From Flavobacteriaceae bacterium (GTDB lineage Bacteria > Bacteroidota > Bacteroidia > Flavobacteriales > Flavobacteriaceae), in the NCBI GenBank assembly GCA_002690805.1, contig NZFW01000007.1, positions 1 to 39,876 on the forward strand: a stretch of 39,876 bases of DNA, given 5' to 3'. Below the pieces are notes generated by a model, which worked only from the letters and a program-made list of their open reading frames with translations, was not told where the DNA came from and ran no database searches. Every line of letters starts with the position of its first letter. Within the stretch, counting starts at the first letter, position 1. Shown one piece after another: positions 6,257-14,313 of this stretch. Position numbers and translations under genes: made by a program.

Positions 6257-7270
6257 ATGAAAAAAATTATATTATTTGTAATTAGTTTAATTTTTATCGG
6301 ATGTAATAATTCTAAAAATATTTCAAATCCTAAAATTAAAATTTATAACAAGTCTGTTTTAAAAATAATTGATCAAAACTCTAAAATAGAGCAATTAGCA
6401 GATTCAATTTCACTTCCTGAGGGTCCTGTATGGGACAAATCTTCAAATTCACTTTTATTTGTTGATGTAATTCAAAATAAAGTTTTAAAATGGAATGAGG
6501 ATAGTGGAGTATCAGATTTTATAAGTCCAAGTGGAAATACCGGATATGCTCCAAACCTAGGAAAAGGAATACTTGGCGCTAATGGATTAAATATTGATAG
6601 CGATGGAAAAATTATTTTATGCCAACACGGAGATAGGAGGTTAGCATCAATTGAAAATACTTCTTCAGATAGTCCTAATTTTAAAACATTAGTTGATAAT
6701 TTCCAAGGAAAAACTCTTAATAGTCCCAATGACCTTACCATAGATAAAGAAGGGTCAATATATTTTACTGATCCAGCTTTTGGTTTTTTTGATCTTAATA
6801 CTTTTCAGTTTATTGATTCTGAATTGAGACAATTAGAAAAAAATGGTGTATATAAATTTGATCGAACTGAAGATAAAATTCACTTAGTAACTGATAATAT
6901 CGATTTACCTAATGGAATAGCGCTATCTCCTGATGAAATGTTTCTTTATGTCAATAAAATGGGAATGTTAGATCAAAATCCACAAATAATTAAAATAGAT
7001 CTTCAAAATATGTCTAGTGAAGTTTTCTTTGATGGAAAAGAATTATCCAAGAACAACGAAGGTAACTTTGATGGAATGAAAGTTCATTCAAGTGGTCATG
7101 TTTTTACTTCAGGCCCAGGTGGTCTTTTAATTATTTCTCCAGAAGGAGAACATCAAGCCACTATTGATTTCGGCCATATTACAAATTGTGCATTCGATAC
7201 TGATGAAGAATATCTCTATGCAACAGGGTTTGTTAACAATCCTAAAGTTTTTAGAATCAAATTGAAATAG
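6257..7270 (+). CDS. SMP-30/gluconolactonase family lipoprotein
   Basis: 337 aa with a lipoprotein signal (ISLIFIGC, Cys16). It folds as a six-bladed calcium-dependent propeller: LPEGPVWD holds the metal-binding Glu, LNSPNDLTID the Asn, and LPNGIALSPDE the second Asn region; FDGMKVHSSG follows. Family members hydrolyse sugar lactones such as gluconolactone. In Bacteroidota they are often exported and may act on lactones formed by periplasmic sugar oxidation. First gene of a plus-strand run; the next start is 10 bp downstream. The substrate cannot be told from sequence. Confidence 0.85.
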   Translation: MKKIILFVISLIFIGCNNSKNISNPKIKIYNKSVLKIIDQNSKIEQLADSISLPEGPVWDKSSNSLLFVDVIQNKVLKWNEDSGVSDFISPSGNTGYAPNLGKGILGANGLNIDSDGKIILCQHGDRRLASIENTSSDSPNFKTLVDNFQGKTLNSPNDLTIDKEGSIYFTDPAFGFFDLNTFQFIDSELRQLEKNGVYKFDRTEDKIHLVTDNIDLPNGIALSPDEMFLYVNKMGMLDQNPQIIKIDLQNMSSEVFFDGKELSKNNEGNFDGMKVHSSGHVFTSGPGGLLIISPEGEHQATIDFGHITNCAFDTDEEYLYATGFVNNPKVFRIKLK

Positions 7271-7280
7271 TAGAATTTTA

Positions 7281-7973
7281 ATGAAAAAATATTTTATAGA
7301 AGCTTTTTTGATTTTCATAAGTGTACTATCGTCTTTTAGTATTGATTCTTATTTAGAAAAAGTTTCAAAAATTAATTTGAAAAATGAACTTTTAAATGAA
7401 TTATCTTTTGTCATAAAAGAGGACTTAAAACAATTAACTAAGGTAAAAGATATACTTAATAATTGTATATCATCAAGTAAAAGACTAATTGATGATTATA
7501 AAGGGGGAGGATCATTGCAAAAAAATGAACTTGCTAAAGACTTTTTGTATTTAAAACAAAATGGCCACATGTCTTTTTTTCCACAAGATGCTGTATACAA
7601 ACAACTTATTCAAACAGGAAGCATCGAGTTAATAAATAATGATGAATTAAGAAAAAAACTTTTTAATGTTTATGACCATTTACTAAAACGAAAGGAATTT
7701 GGTGACAAAGTAATGGATAATTTTGGAGTAGATTTTGGAAGAGACATGTCAAATTTTATTATTGTTTTATCTGATGACTCAGAAGATAAATCATTAGTTT
7801 ACAGTGATCAAGTAGTATCATCTTTCGAACAATTTAATGGATATTATGATTCAAAAAAAGTTCTATATTATTATTCGGAATATAATAGATGGGTTAGTTC
7901 ATTTATAGACCTTTTAGAAACCTCAGAGGAGATATTTAAGGAAATTCTTATTTTAATAGAATCAGAAAAATAA
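7281..7973 (+). CDS. DUF6090-like membrane-anchored protein
   Basis: 230 aa. A single N-terminal hydrophobic segment (residues ~5-22) is followed by a helical soluble part. The order of features, an N-terminal membrane segment then a helical region with YKQLIQTGSIELINNDELRKKLFNVYDHL, resembles the DUF6090 proteins common in Flavobacteriia, where a similar ISSGKLELI-type stretch precedes a helix. The function of that family is unknown. The gene lies 10 bp after the lactonase gene and 5 bp before the phosphatase gene, so it is likely co-transcribed. The family call is based on recalled motif layout only. Confidence 0.55.
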   Translation: MKKYFIEAFLIFISVLSSFSIDSYLEKVSKINLKNELLNELSFVIKEDLKQLTKVKDILNNCISSSKRLIDDYKGGGSLQKNELAKDFLYLKQNGHMSFFPQDAVYKQLIQTGSIELINNDELRKKLFNVYDHLLKRKEFGDKVMDNFGVDFGRDMSNFIIVLSDDSEDKSLVYSDQVVSSFEQFNGYYDSKKVLYYYSEYNRWVSSFIDLLETSEEIFKEILILIESEK

Positions 7974-7978
7974 AATAT

Positions 7979-8503
7979 ATGATTAAAAAATGCATTATTC
8001 TATCTATAATTTTTAGCATAACATTTTCTTGTGGTGATAATTTAGGCTCAGTTAAACAAAATAAAGAGACTAAGTTTTATCTTATTCGTCACGCAGAAAA
8101 AGACAGAAGTAATCCAGAAAATAAAAATCCAATTCTTACAAAAAAGGGAATAGAAAGAGCAAATCATTGGGCATCGTATTTTGACAGCATCCCATTAAAT
8201 TCAATATATACAACTAACTTCAATAGAACTAAAGGAACCATAAGACCTGTTTCTGAGTCAAAAGAGATTATCCCAAAAATTTATTCACCTAACAAATTAG
8301 ATTTTAATCAGTTTATTAAAAGCAATAATGGGAAAAGTGTTTTGATTTCAGGCCATAGTAACACTACTCCTTACATGGTTAATAAAATAATAGGTGAAAA
8401 GAGGTTTTCAGATATGCTAGATTCAGATAATAAAAGTTTATTTATTATTAAGATTGTTAATTCTAAATCAACTGTTGAGGTTAGATCAGTTGATTTAGAA
8501 TAA
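7979..8503 (+). CDS. Histidine phosphatase superfamily lipoprotein
   Basis: 174 aa with a lipoprotein signal (IIFSITFSC, Cys18). The catalytic core is present: LIRHAEK carries the phosphorylated His (RHG motif variant RHA) and the second His is in VLISGHSNTTPYM. The Arg of IYTTNFNRTKGT completes the phosphate pocket. The length and the RHAEK form resemble SixA/phosphoglycerate-mutase-like bacterial phosphatases. Because it is exported, it probably dephosphorylates an extracytoplasmic substrate such as a sugar phosphate. Part of the 6257-9485 run. Confidence 0.85.
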   Translation: MIKKCIILSIIFSITFSCGDNLGSVKQNKETKFYLIRHAEKDRSNPENKNPILTKKGIERANHWASYFDSIPLNSIYTTNFNRTKGTIRPVSESKEIIPKIYSPNKLDFNQFIKSNNGKSVLISGHSNTTPYMVNKIIGEKRFSDMLDSDNKSLFIIKIVNSKSTVEVRSVDLE

Positions 8504-8561
8504 TAAATACAAATCATTAAATATGATCACTATATTTAATAAATACCTCAAAAGTTACAAT

Positions 8562-9485
8562 ATGAAAAAAATTAGTTTTCTTTTTTTGTTTTTTTTTATT
8601 GTTAACTGTTCAAGATCAGGGGATCAGTCAGAGCAAGTAATAAATAATGTTCAAATAGATGAATCAATTATCGAGACAAGGGATTGGGGAGAGTTTATTG
8701 ACTACAGAGAAGGAAATATTCCTTTAATGATTATTTCAGTTCATGGTGGAGACAAAGAGCCAGAGTGGATCCAAACAAGAACATGTGATGGTGCTGTTAC
8801 AGTTAGGGACAGCTATACTAGAGATGTTGCTTTAGAAATTGAATCCCAATTAAAAATTAATGGATATAGTCCTTTTATTGTTTTAAATGATCTAAATAGA
8901 AAAAAACTTGATTTAAATAGATCATTAAATAATTCTAATTGTGGAGATCTAACAACTAAACCATATTGGGATCTTTTTCATAAGCAAATAAATGATTTTA
9001 AATCTCAAATTCAACTTGAATTTGGAAGTGGATTAGTTATAGATATTCATGGTCATGGTCATGAAAATCAAAGGATAGAATTAGGTTATCTTTTGTCTGC
9101 ATCTGAACTTAGAATGGATAATAACTCTATTAATGATATTAATGATTCTTCTGTAAAGAGCCTAATTAATAATAATCCAGAAGATTTAAAATTAACTGAT
9201 ATTTTATCGGGTGAATTCTCATTAGGAAATCTTTTGTCACTTAAAGGATATCCTTCTGTGCCTTCAATGAATGATCTTGCTCCAAAAGAAGGAGAGCTTT
9301 ACTTTTCAGGTGGATATAATACGGCAATTTATGGATCTCGTGATTCAGGAAAAGTTGACGCAATTCAGATTGAATTAAATATGATGGGTGTAAGAAATAA
9401 TGAAGAAAATAGAAAATTATTTTCTAAAGAATTTGCTGATGTTCTTATTTCTTATTTAAGAACATTTTACAAAAGTGATATTTAG
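8562..9485 (+). CDS. N-formylglutamate amidohydrolase-like lipoprotein
   Basis: 307 aa from the ATG at 8562; an upstream ATG at 8523 would add 13 residues before the obvious lipoprotein signal (MKKISFLFLFFFIVNCSRSG), so the internal start is preferred. The sequence has the FGase-type metal and substrate motifs: ISVHGGDKEPEW, LNDLNRKKLDLNRS and VIDIHGHGH, with a later PSMNDLAP segment and a C-terminal IQIELNMMG, where a conserved Glu is expected. The family cleaves N-formyl or related N-acyl glutamate and is usually cytoplasmic; the lipid anchor points to an exported variant acting on N-acyl amino acids or other amides. Last gene of the plus run; it faces the alpha/beta hydrolase gene with an 8-bp gap. 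Confidence 0.72.
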   Translation: MKKISFLFLFFFIVNCSRSGDQSEQVINNVQIDESIIETRDWGEFIDYREGNIPLMIISVHGGDKEPEWIQTRTCDGAVTVRDSYTRDVALEIESQLKINGYSPFIVLNDLNRKKLDLNRSLNNSNCGDLTTKPYWDLFHKQINDFKSQIQLEFGSGLVIDIHGHGHENQRIELGYLLSASELRMDNNSINDINDSSVKSLINNNPEDLKLTDILSGEFSLGNLLSLKGYPSVPSMNDLAPKEGELYFSGGYNTAIYGSRDSGKVDAIQIELNMMGVRNNEENRKLFSKEFADVLISYLRTFYKSDI

Positions 9486-9492
9486 ATAATAA

Positions 9493-10452
9493 TTATTCTG
9501 GATATAAATATTTAACTGCATCTTCAGCCATTTGCGATGCGTTATGAGCTACGTTGGGAACTTCTTGAGTTTTCACCCAATTGAAATTTGTCGTATTTTC
9601 ATTTGCAATTTCTTCTGATTTTAAATAAAAATACCTGCCCCTAGCAAGCCTATGAAGACCTTGTTGATTATCCACTATTTCATTATGACGAAGTGATGAA
9701 GCATTTGGATCGTTATCATTTTCTGCCAAATGAATATATAATTTTTTTGAAAAAGCAGTATTTAAAATGTTTGTGTCTATTTCACTTTGATCTAATCCAT
9801 ATGGGAAATTAATTCCAGACTCTGGAACGGTATACCAGCCCGCATTAGAGCAAACGGCAATATTTAACTTGCTACTAGGCATAAATAAAACAAAACGATG
9901 AAGAAATTGACATCCTGCAGAATGTCCCCAGGCATTATAATTCTCTTGAGTTCCAGAAATTTCAGCTTTGATGTATTCAAATAGGGGATCAATCATAGAA
10001 AAAGTCCACTCTTCTGTTGGATTATAAGTTCCAGTACTAGGGTTATCTCCATCATCAAAAACATTACCCAAATTGTACTCATCAGATGAGAAATCAGCTG
10101 ATTCAAATTCAGGAGCAAAAATCATAAAATGGGAGTTATTACTATCCTTTATCCAGTAATCTCTATAATCTATTGCATTTCTTGATGCTCCATGAAATGA
10201 CATTAATACAGGCATTGTTTTGATATCACCATCTGGAATATGATAATAAACATTAATGACTCGATTACTAAAAAACCCATCTGCTGCAAAACGAAAAACA
10301 CCTGTTGAATTAGAAGTTAAAATAGGCCCTATATTATCAATTTGATTAATGGGTGAATTATTTGTTATATTATTATTTGAGTAACCCTCGTTATTATTGC
10401 TTGTACAACAAATAAATAGACAAATAATAGATAAAAACCTTATAAATTTCAT
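9493..10452 (-). CDS. Exported alpha/beta hydrolase (PHB-depolymerase/esterase-like lipoprotein)
   Basis: 319 aa with a lipoprotein signal ending in Cys-Cys (residues ~15-16). The alpha/beta hydrolase core shows the oxyanion segment VLMSFHGASRN, the nucleophile elbow AWGHSAGCQFLHRF (GxSxG with Ser) and a catalytic His in VPNVAHNASQ. Overall it resembles poly(3-hydroxybutyrate) depolymerase/feruloyl-esterase-type enzymes, which cleave ester bonds in exported substrates. Its ATG overlaps the TGA of the SGNH gene (ATGA at 10449-10452), indicating translational coupling in the operon GGT-like, SGNH, alpha/beta hydrolase. Confidence 0.8.
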   Translation of the reverse strand: MKFIRFLSIICLFICCTSNNNEGYSNNNITNNSPINQIDNIGPILTSNSTGVFRFAADGFFSNRVINVYYHIPDGDIKTMPVLMSFHGASRNAIDYRDYWIKDSNNSHFMIFAPEFESADFSSDEYNLGNVFDDGDNPSTGTYNPTEEWTFSMIDPLFEYIKAEISGTQENYNAWGHSAGCQFLHRFVLFMPSSKLNIAVCSNAGWYTVPESGINFPYGLDQSEIDTNILNTAFSKKLYIHLAENDNDPNASSLRHNEIVDNQQGLHRLARGRYFYLKSEEIANENTTNFNWVKTQEVPNVAHNASQMAEDAVKYLYPE

Positions 10453-11207
10453 TTTTTAATATTAAATACAATAGAATCAGCTACTTCTTGACATTTTTCT
10501 GCAACCCCGCCATTAGTCAATATATAATATATTTTTTTTCCATTACTATCTTCTCCAAAGTATCTATATTTCAATCCCTTGGATGATTGATTACTAAGGG
10601 TTGAAAATATAACACATGCTGCCAGGTATGTCCCGTTTGCACTTTGATGCTTTATGTCATCTCCTAACAGTTTATGCTCAGGATATTTAGACCTAAATCT
10701 GTCAAATGCTTTACCAACAAGAAGCAAAACACTCGATTTATTAATTTCAGAATTAATAAGATTATTTTCAATAATATTTTTTTTGAGTAAATCTCTATTT
10801 GGATCATCCATTTTTGGATACATCCATGTAGAATAAAAATATGTTTTTGTGGATGAAGGTATTAAACCTTTAAATTGAGTATAATATTTTTTTGTAGAGT
10901 CAATTGCTATGATTGGATTCATACTATGATCCTGAAATATAATTTTAGAATAAGAATTCTCTTTAATTAATTTTTTAGTTTCAAGATTTTTTTCTCCAAA
11001 CCAATGTTGTTTTAAAGTAGCTCCCCCAGCTGTAGATTGAGTTACATTCCAATTAAGATTTCTCTCGTCTGACATTTTTTGGACAACAGATGGAAGATTC
11101 CAATAAAAAGTAAAACTATTTCCAACAAATAAAATCTCTTCTTTTTCTTGAGAGAAAAGTAGTGTCGTGCAAAAAAAAACAAATAGGTATATAAAATTTC
11201 TTAGCAT
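10449..11207 (-). CDS. SGNH-fold hydrolase, DUF4886-like, secreted
   Basis: 252 aa from the ATG at 11207, followed by a signal peptide (MLRNFIYLFVFFCTTLLFSQ). The frame extends to 11264, but that adds residues inside the upstream gene and before the signal, so it is rejected. Block I is FVGNSFTFYWNLP (GNSF in place of GDS), the block III region is FQDHSMNP, and the C-terminal catalytic pair is in GDDIKHQSANGTYLAACVIF. These are the hallmarks of the DUF4886 branch of SGNH esterases. The probable role is removal of acyl groups from glycans or peptides. Both ends overlap neighbours: TTATG-type with the GGT-like gene and ATGA with the hydrolase gene. Confidence 0.8.
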   Translation of the reverse strand: MLRNFIYLFVFFCTTLLFSQEKEEILFVGNSFTFYWNLPSVVQKMSDERNLNWNVTQSTAGGATLKQHWFGEKNLETKKLIKENSYSKIIFQDHSMNPIIAIDSTKKYYTQFKGLIPSSTKTYFYSTWMYPKMDDPNRDLLKKNIIENNLINSEINKSSVLLLVGKAFDRFRSKYPEHKLLGDDIKHQSANGTYLAACVIFSTLSNQSSKGLKYRYFGEDSNGKKIYYILTNGGVAEKCQEVADSIVFNIKK

Positions 11208-12805
11208 TATTTCTCGTTTATTTTGGTTGTTCCCTCCCAGTCTGGATCTGCAGCTCCTATCCATTTATTATTTATTGAATCAATTGCAACAGCATGAACT
11301 CTCCCAAAACGAGCAATTTCATCAATCATTTTATATGGATTTGTAATTATATTAAGCTCAGCATTAAGTTCTTTTACACCAGAATGATCTTCTATCCACA
11401 AACTATCCTCAAAAGGATAAACCCTGGGAAGCATAAGAGATTTTTCTAAGGTATTATTTTGATCAATATATCTACTTGCTACTTGAGTTACAGCAGTTAT
11501 AATTCGACTTCCTCCAGCTGCCCCAAGAGCTAATACAGGGTTATTATTTTTAGAAATTAGTGTTGGGGAGATATGTGAATTTGCTCTATCTCCAGGCTTG
11601 TAATCACCTAAGTATCCTCCTAAAGTTACAGCGTATATAAATCCAAGCCCTTTAGTAGCAACTTTTGACCCCATATTAGGGCCAACAGTTTGAGTTAAGC
11701 TTACTATATTTCCATCTCTATCTGCAGTCGTTAAATGAGTAGTATGTCCAATTGTAGCAACCCATGATTCTGGTAAATTATCATTATCAAAATTAAATGT
11801 AACCTCTTTTTTAAGAATGTTATTAGCTAAAATCTTTGCTCGATCGTAAGATAAAATTAATTTTAAAGAGTCTTTATTTTTTTGATATTTTCTACTTCTA
11901 TAAGCTATCTCTGTTGCCTTACCGATGTTAATTGCCCATTCTTCCTCAGATTTTGCTGTAGGTAAATTATCTAGGATTTGTAAAATTTGAATTGTAATTG
12001 CACCATATGATGGTAAGTAAAGAGAGTTAATAGTATGATTTCGATATTTACCTTGAACTACTTTTGATTTTAAAGCTTTGTAGTTTTTCAAATCCTCCAA
12101 AGTTAAAATCCCTCCATGTTTTTGTATATCAGAAACTATCTTTTGAGCTATTTCTCCCTCATAAAAACCCTTGTGACCTTCATTAGCTATTTTTTCTAAA
12201 ACCAAAGAAAGATCTTTTTGAATAACAAGGTCTCCAGCTATATAAGACATACCTTCTGATTTTAAAAAATGATAACTAGTTCCTTCGAACTCATTAATTT
12301 TCTCAAAGGCCATTTTTTGTCTTATTGCTTCTCCTGGAAGAATTAAAAACCCTTCTTTTGCATATTTAATTGCTGGGGCAAGAACTTCTTTAAGGGAAAG
12401 ATTGCCATTTTCTTTCTGTAATTTTACCAATCCTGCAACAACTCCAGGAATGCCAATAGTTTGATAACCATAAGAGAATTTATCTTTTAAAGGTTTATAA
12501 TTTAATGGAACTTCTGTAGAAGCATCTATACCTGAAATTATTCCATCTTGAGTTTGATATATTGATTGCAGTCTACCTCCAATTCCACTCATGCTTGGTT
12601 CAACTACAGCTAAACTAAATGCAGCTGCTACTGCAGCATCGAATGCATTTCCTCCAATTTCGTATATATTTTTTCCAGCAATTGAAGCTAAAGGATGAGC
12701 AGAAGAAATTATATCATTTGAATATTTATTTGGACTATTATCACATCCTGACAATATCGTAATTGAGAAAATTAATATTGTAAGTCTTTTGATTCTTATG
12801 TTCAT
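11207..12805 (-). CDS. Gamma-glutamyltransferase-fold Ntn hydrolase (atypical) lipoprotein
   Basis: 532 aa, somewhat shorter than E. coli GGT (~580), with lipobox ITILSGC (Cys21). The family skeleton is clear: GGNAFDAAVAAAFSLAVVEP, SGIGGR and the autoprocessing site TIGHTTHLTTAD, where Thr355 would become the N-terminal nucleophile of the small subunit; GAAGGSRI supplies the oxyanion glycines. However, residues that hold the glutamyl moiety in E. coli GGT are not where expected: the FRE segment (Arg114) is DAST, the LLNN segment reads IYAVTLGG, and LSSM reads NSHI. The fold and self-cleavage are likely, but a true gamma-glutamyl substrate is doubtful. First gene of the operon that continues with the SGNH and alpha/beta hydrolases; it begins just after the terminator of the SusCD operon. 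Confidence 0.82.
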   Translation of the reverse strand: MNIRIKRLTILIFSITILSGCDNSPNKYSNDIISSAHPLASIAGKNIYEIGGNAFDAAVAAAFSLAVVEPSMSGIGGRLQSIYQTQDGIISGIDASTEVPLNYKPLKDKFSYGYQTIGIPGVVAGLVKLQKENGNLSLKEVLAPAIKYAKEGFLILPGEAIRQKMAFEKINEFEGTSYHFLKSEGMSYIAGDLVIQKDLSLVLEKIANEGHKGFYEGEIAQKIVSDIQKHGGILTLEDLKNYKALKSKVVQGKYRNHTINSLYLPSYGAITIQILQILDNLPTAKSEEEWAINIGKATEIAYRSRKYQKNKDSLKLILSYDRAKILANNILKKEVTFNFDNDNLPESWVATIGHTTHLTTADRDGNIVSLTQTVGPNMGSKVATKGLGFIYAVTLGGYLGDYKPGDRANSHISPTLISKNNNPVLALGAAGGSRIITAVTQVASRYIDQNNTLEKSLMLPRVYPFEDSLWIEDHSGVKELNAELNIITNPYKMIDEIARFGRVHAVAIDSINNKWIGAADPDWEGTTKINEK

Positions 12806-12833
12806 AATAAACTGTATTTATTATTAAAATAAA

Positions 12834-12861
12834 AAAAGGCTTGTGTTTACACAAGCCTTTT
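12834..12861 (-). terminator. Strong intrinsic terminator after susD
   Basis: AAAAGGCTTGTG (12834-12845), loop TTTA, CACAAGCCTTTT (12850-12861): a perfect 12-bp stem. Read on the minus strand it ends in seven T, placed 17 bp after the SusD stop. It separates the SusCD operon from the GGT-like gene, whose start lies only 29 bp further on. Confidence 0.85.
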
Positions 12862-12878
12862 AAAAAATCAATAGGTAA

Positions 12879-14303
12879 CTATTGATTAACTCTAGTAACA
12901 ACAAATATTCCGGGGTCTTCAGCAGGAGCATTAGAATTAGAGTTTAATTCTGTTGTTGCATATGGCATTCTCTCTGGCCAAGGACCATTTTGTGGTCCAT
13001 CAAATAGAATATATGGGACAGCAATGCCAGAATCTGACTTACGTAACCTTCTAGAATCATTATATGGCATGTGCATACCAAACCCTGATACATATCGTTC
13101 TTCAATAACCTCTCTTAAAAATGCTGTTTTTGAATCAACATTATCTGAATTTTCAATTCCTCCACTTGCAAAATCAGCAGCATCGTAAGCTAAGTAAGAA
13201 TATGGTTCACTCTGAAAATTAGAATTAACATGTCCCCCTGTATTCATCCATGCTCTGACAGCATTTAAATAGGGTAGTCCATCTGTTAATGTTCCATTTC
13301 GAGCAGCACATTCAGCTAATATTAATTGATTTTCAAAATAAGTAACCATATTTTGAGGCTGGGTCATTTCAAGTATCCCCGTATTGGCTGACCCACCACT
13401 TGAATCAATTGTGTAAAAGCCTTTTCTTGCTGTTTCATCAGTCTTAGCATTATTTCTAGATAATGCATTAGCTGGATCTAGCATCTGAATTAAATAGCTT
13501 TCTCCTTGATCACTATTTCCAATATCTCCAGAACGGGATCCTTCCAAAATAGTCCAAAAAAGATTTCTATCTCCAGATCCTGCGGCTCCGGGAGGATTAT
13601 ACTTCATGTCTCCACTAGCCGAGGATATTCCATTTTGAGCAGCTGTGAAAGCACTAGCATAATTTTTCTGATGCAAATAAAAACGTGCCTTCAAAGTATA
13701 GGCAGCAGCAATCCATTTAGCCTTATCACCACCAAAATAGATATCTTCAGCTACACTTCCAGAACTTGCACTGTTTAAAGCTGAAATTCCTTCATCTAGC
13801 AGGGAAATAGCACCTGAATAAACATCAATTTGAGAATCAAATATTGGATCGGATATTTCAGGATTACCACTTTCAGAAAATGGAATATCACCAAAAAGTG
13901 ATGCACCAGTTCCAATTGCGTGTCCTTCAATTATTTTTGAAATTCCAATTAACAATTGACTTGAAGAATTATTTGCTATTTGTTTAGTGTTTGATAAAAC
14001 TCCAACATATAGGTCAAACCATTCACTATTTGATTCAGCCGTTGAAAGACTAAATCCATATATATTAGAATATAAAGATGAGTATCCAATCAATTGTCCA
14101 GAATACATTCCGCTAATTCTGTTTAAATGTCCACAATTTAATTGGATATTAGCTAGTTGTGCACCTGTTAAAAATAGGCGCTCTTCAACGTCACTAACAA
14201 TGATATCATTTGGATTATCATTAATTCCTTCAACCATTTTTTCGCAGGAAACTGCAAAAATTAGTAAAAGAGATATTATTATTTTGTATGTTATTTTTTT
14301 CAT
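12879..14303 (-). CDS. SusD/RagB-family substrate-binding lipoprotein
   Basis: 474 aa with a lipoprotein signal (LLIFAVSC, Cys20). The early INDNPNDI segment and the TPR-like helical core (for example KAKWIAAAYTLKARFYLHQKNY in shortened form KARFYLHQKNYASAF) are typical of the SusD-like_2 branch. It is the surface lid of the SusC pore and binds the substrate outside the cell. It lies 10 bp downstream of susC on the same strand and is followed by a strong terminator. The neighbouring peptidases, and the absence of glycosidases in the same operon, suggest a peptide ligand, as in RagB; this is inference. Confidence 0.93.
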   Translation of the reverse strand: MKKITYKIIISLLLIFAVSCEKMVEGINDNPNDIIVSDVEERLFLTGAQLANIQLNCGHLNRISGMYSGQLIGYSSLYSNIYGFSLSTAESNSEWFDLYVGVLSNTKQIANNSSSQLLIGISKIIEGHAIGTGASLFGDIPFSESGNPEISDPIFDSQIDVYSGAISLLDEGISALNSASSGSVAEDIYFGGDKAKWIAAAYTLKARFYLHQKNYASAFTAAQNGISSASGDMKYNPPGAAGSGDRNLFWTILEGSRSGDIGNSDQGESYLIQMLDPANALSRNNAKTDETARKGFYTIDSSGGSANTGILEMTQPQNMVTYFENQLILAECAARNGTLTDGLPYLNAVRAWMNTGGHVNSNFQSEPYSYLAYDAADFASGGIENSDNVDSKTAFLREVIEERYVSGFGMHMPYNDSRRLRKSDSGIAVPYILFDGPQNGPWPERMPYATTELNSNSNAPAEDPGIFVVTRVNQ

Positions 14304-14313
14304 GATTTCTTAA

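Noticed and set aside
8523-8561. Upstream ATG for the N-formylglutamate amidohydrolase-like gene
   Set aside because: It would place 13 polar residues before an obvious lipoprotein signal peptide.
11208-11264. N-terminal extension of the SGNH hydrolase
   Set aside because: It overlaps the end of the GGT-like gene and precedes the signal peptide; the ATG at 11207 is the natural coupled start.
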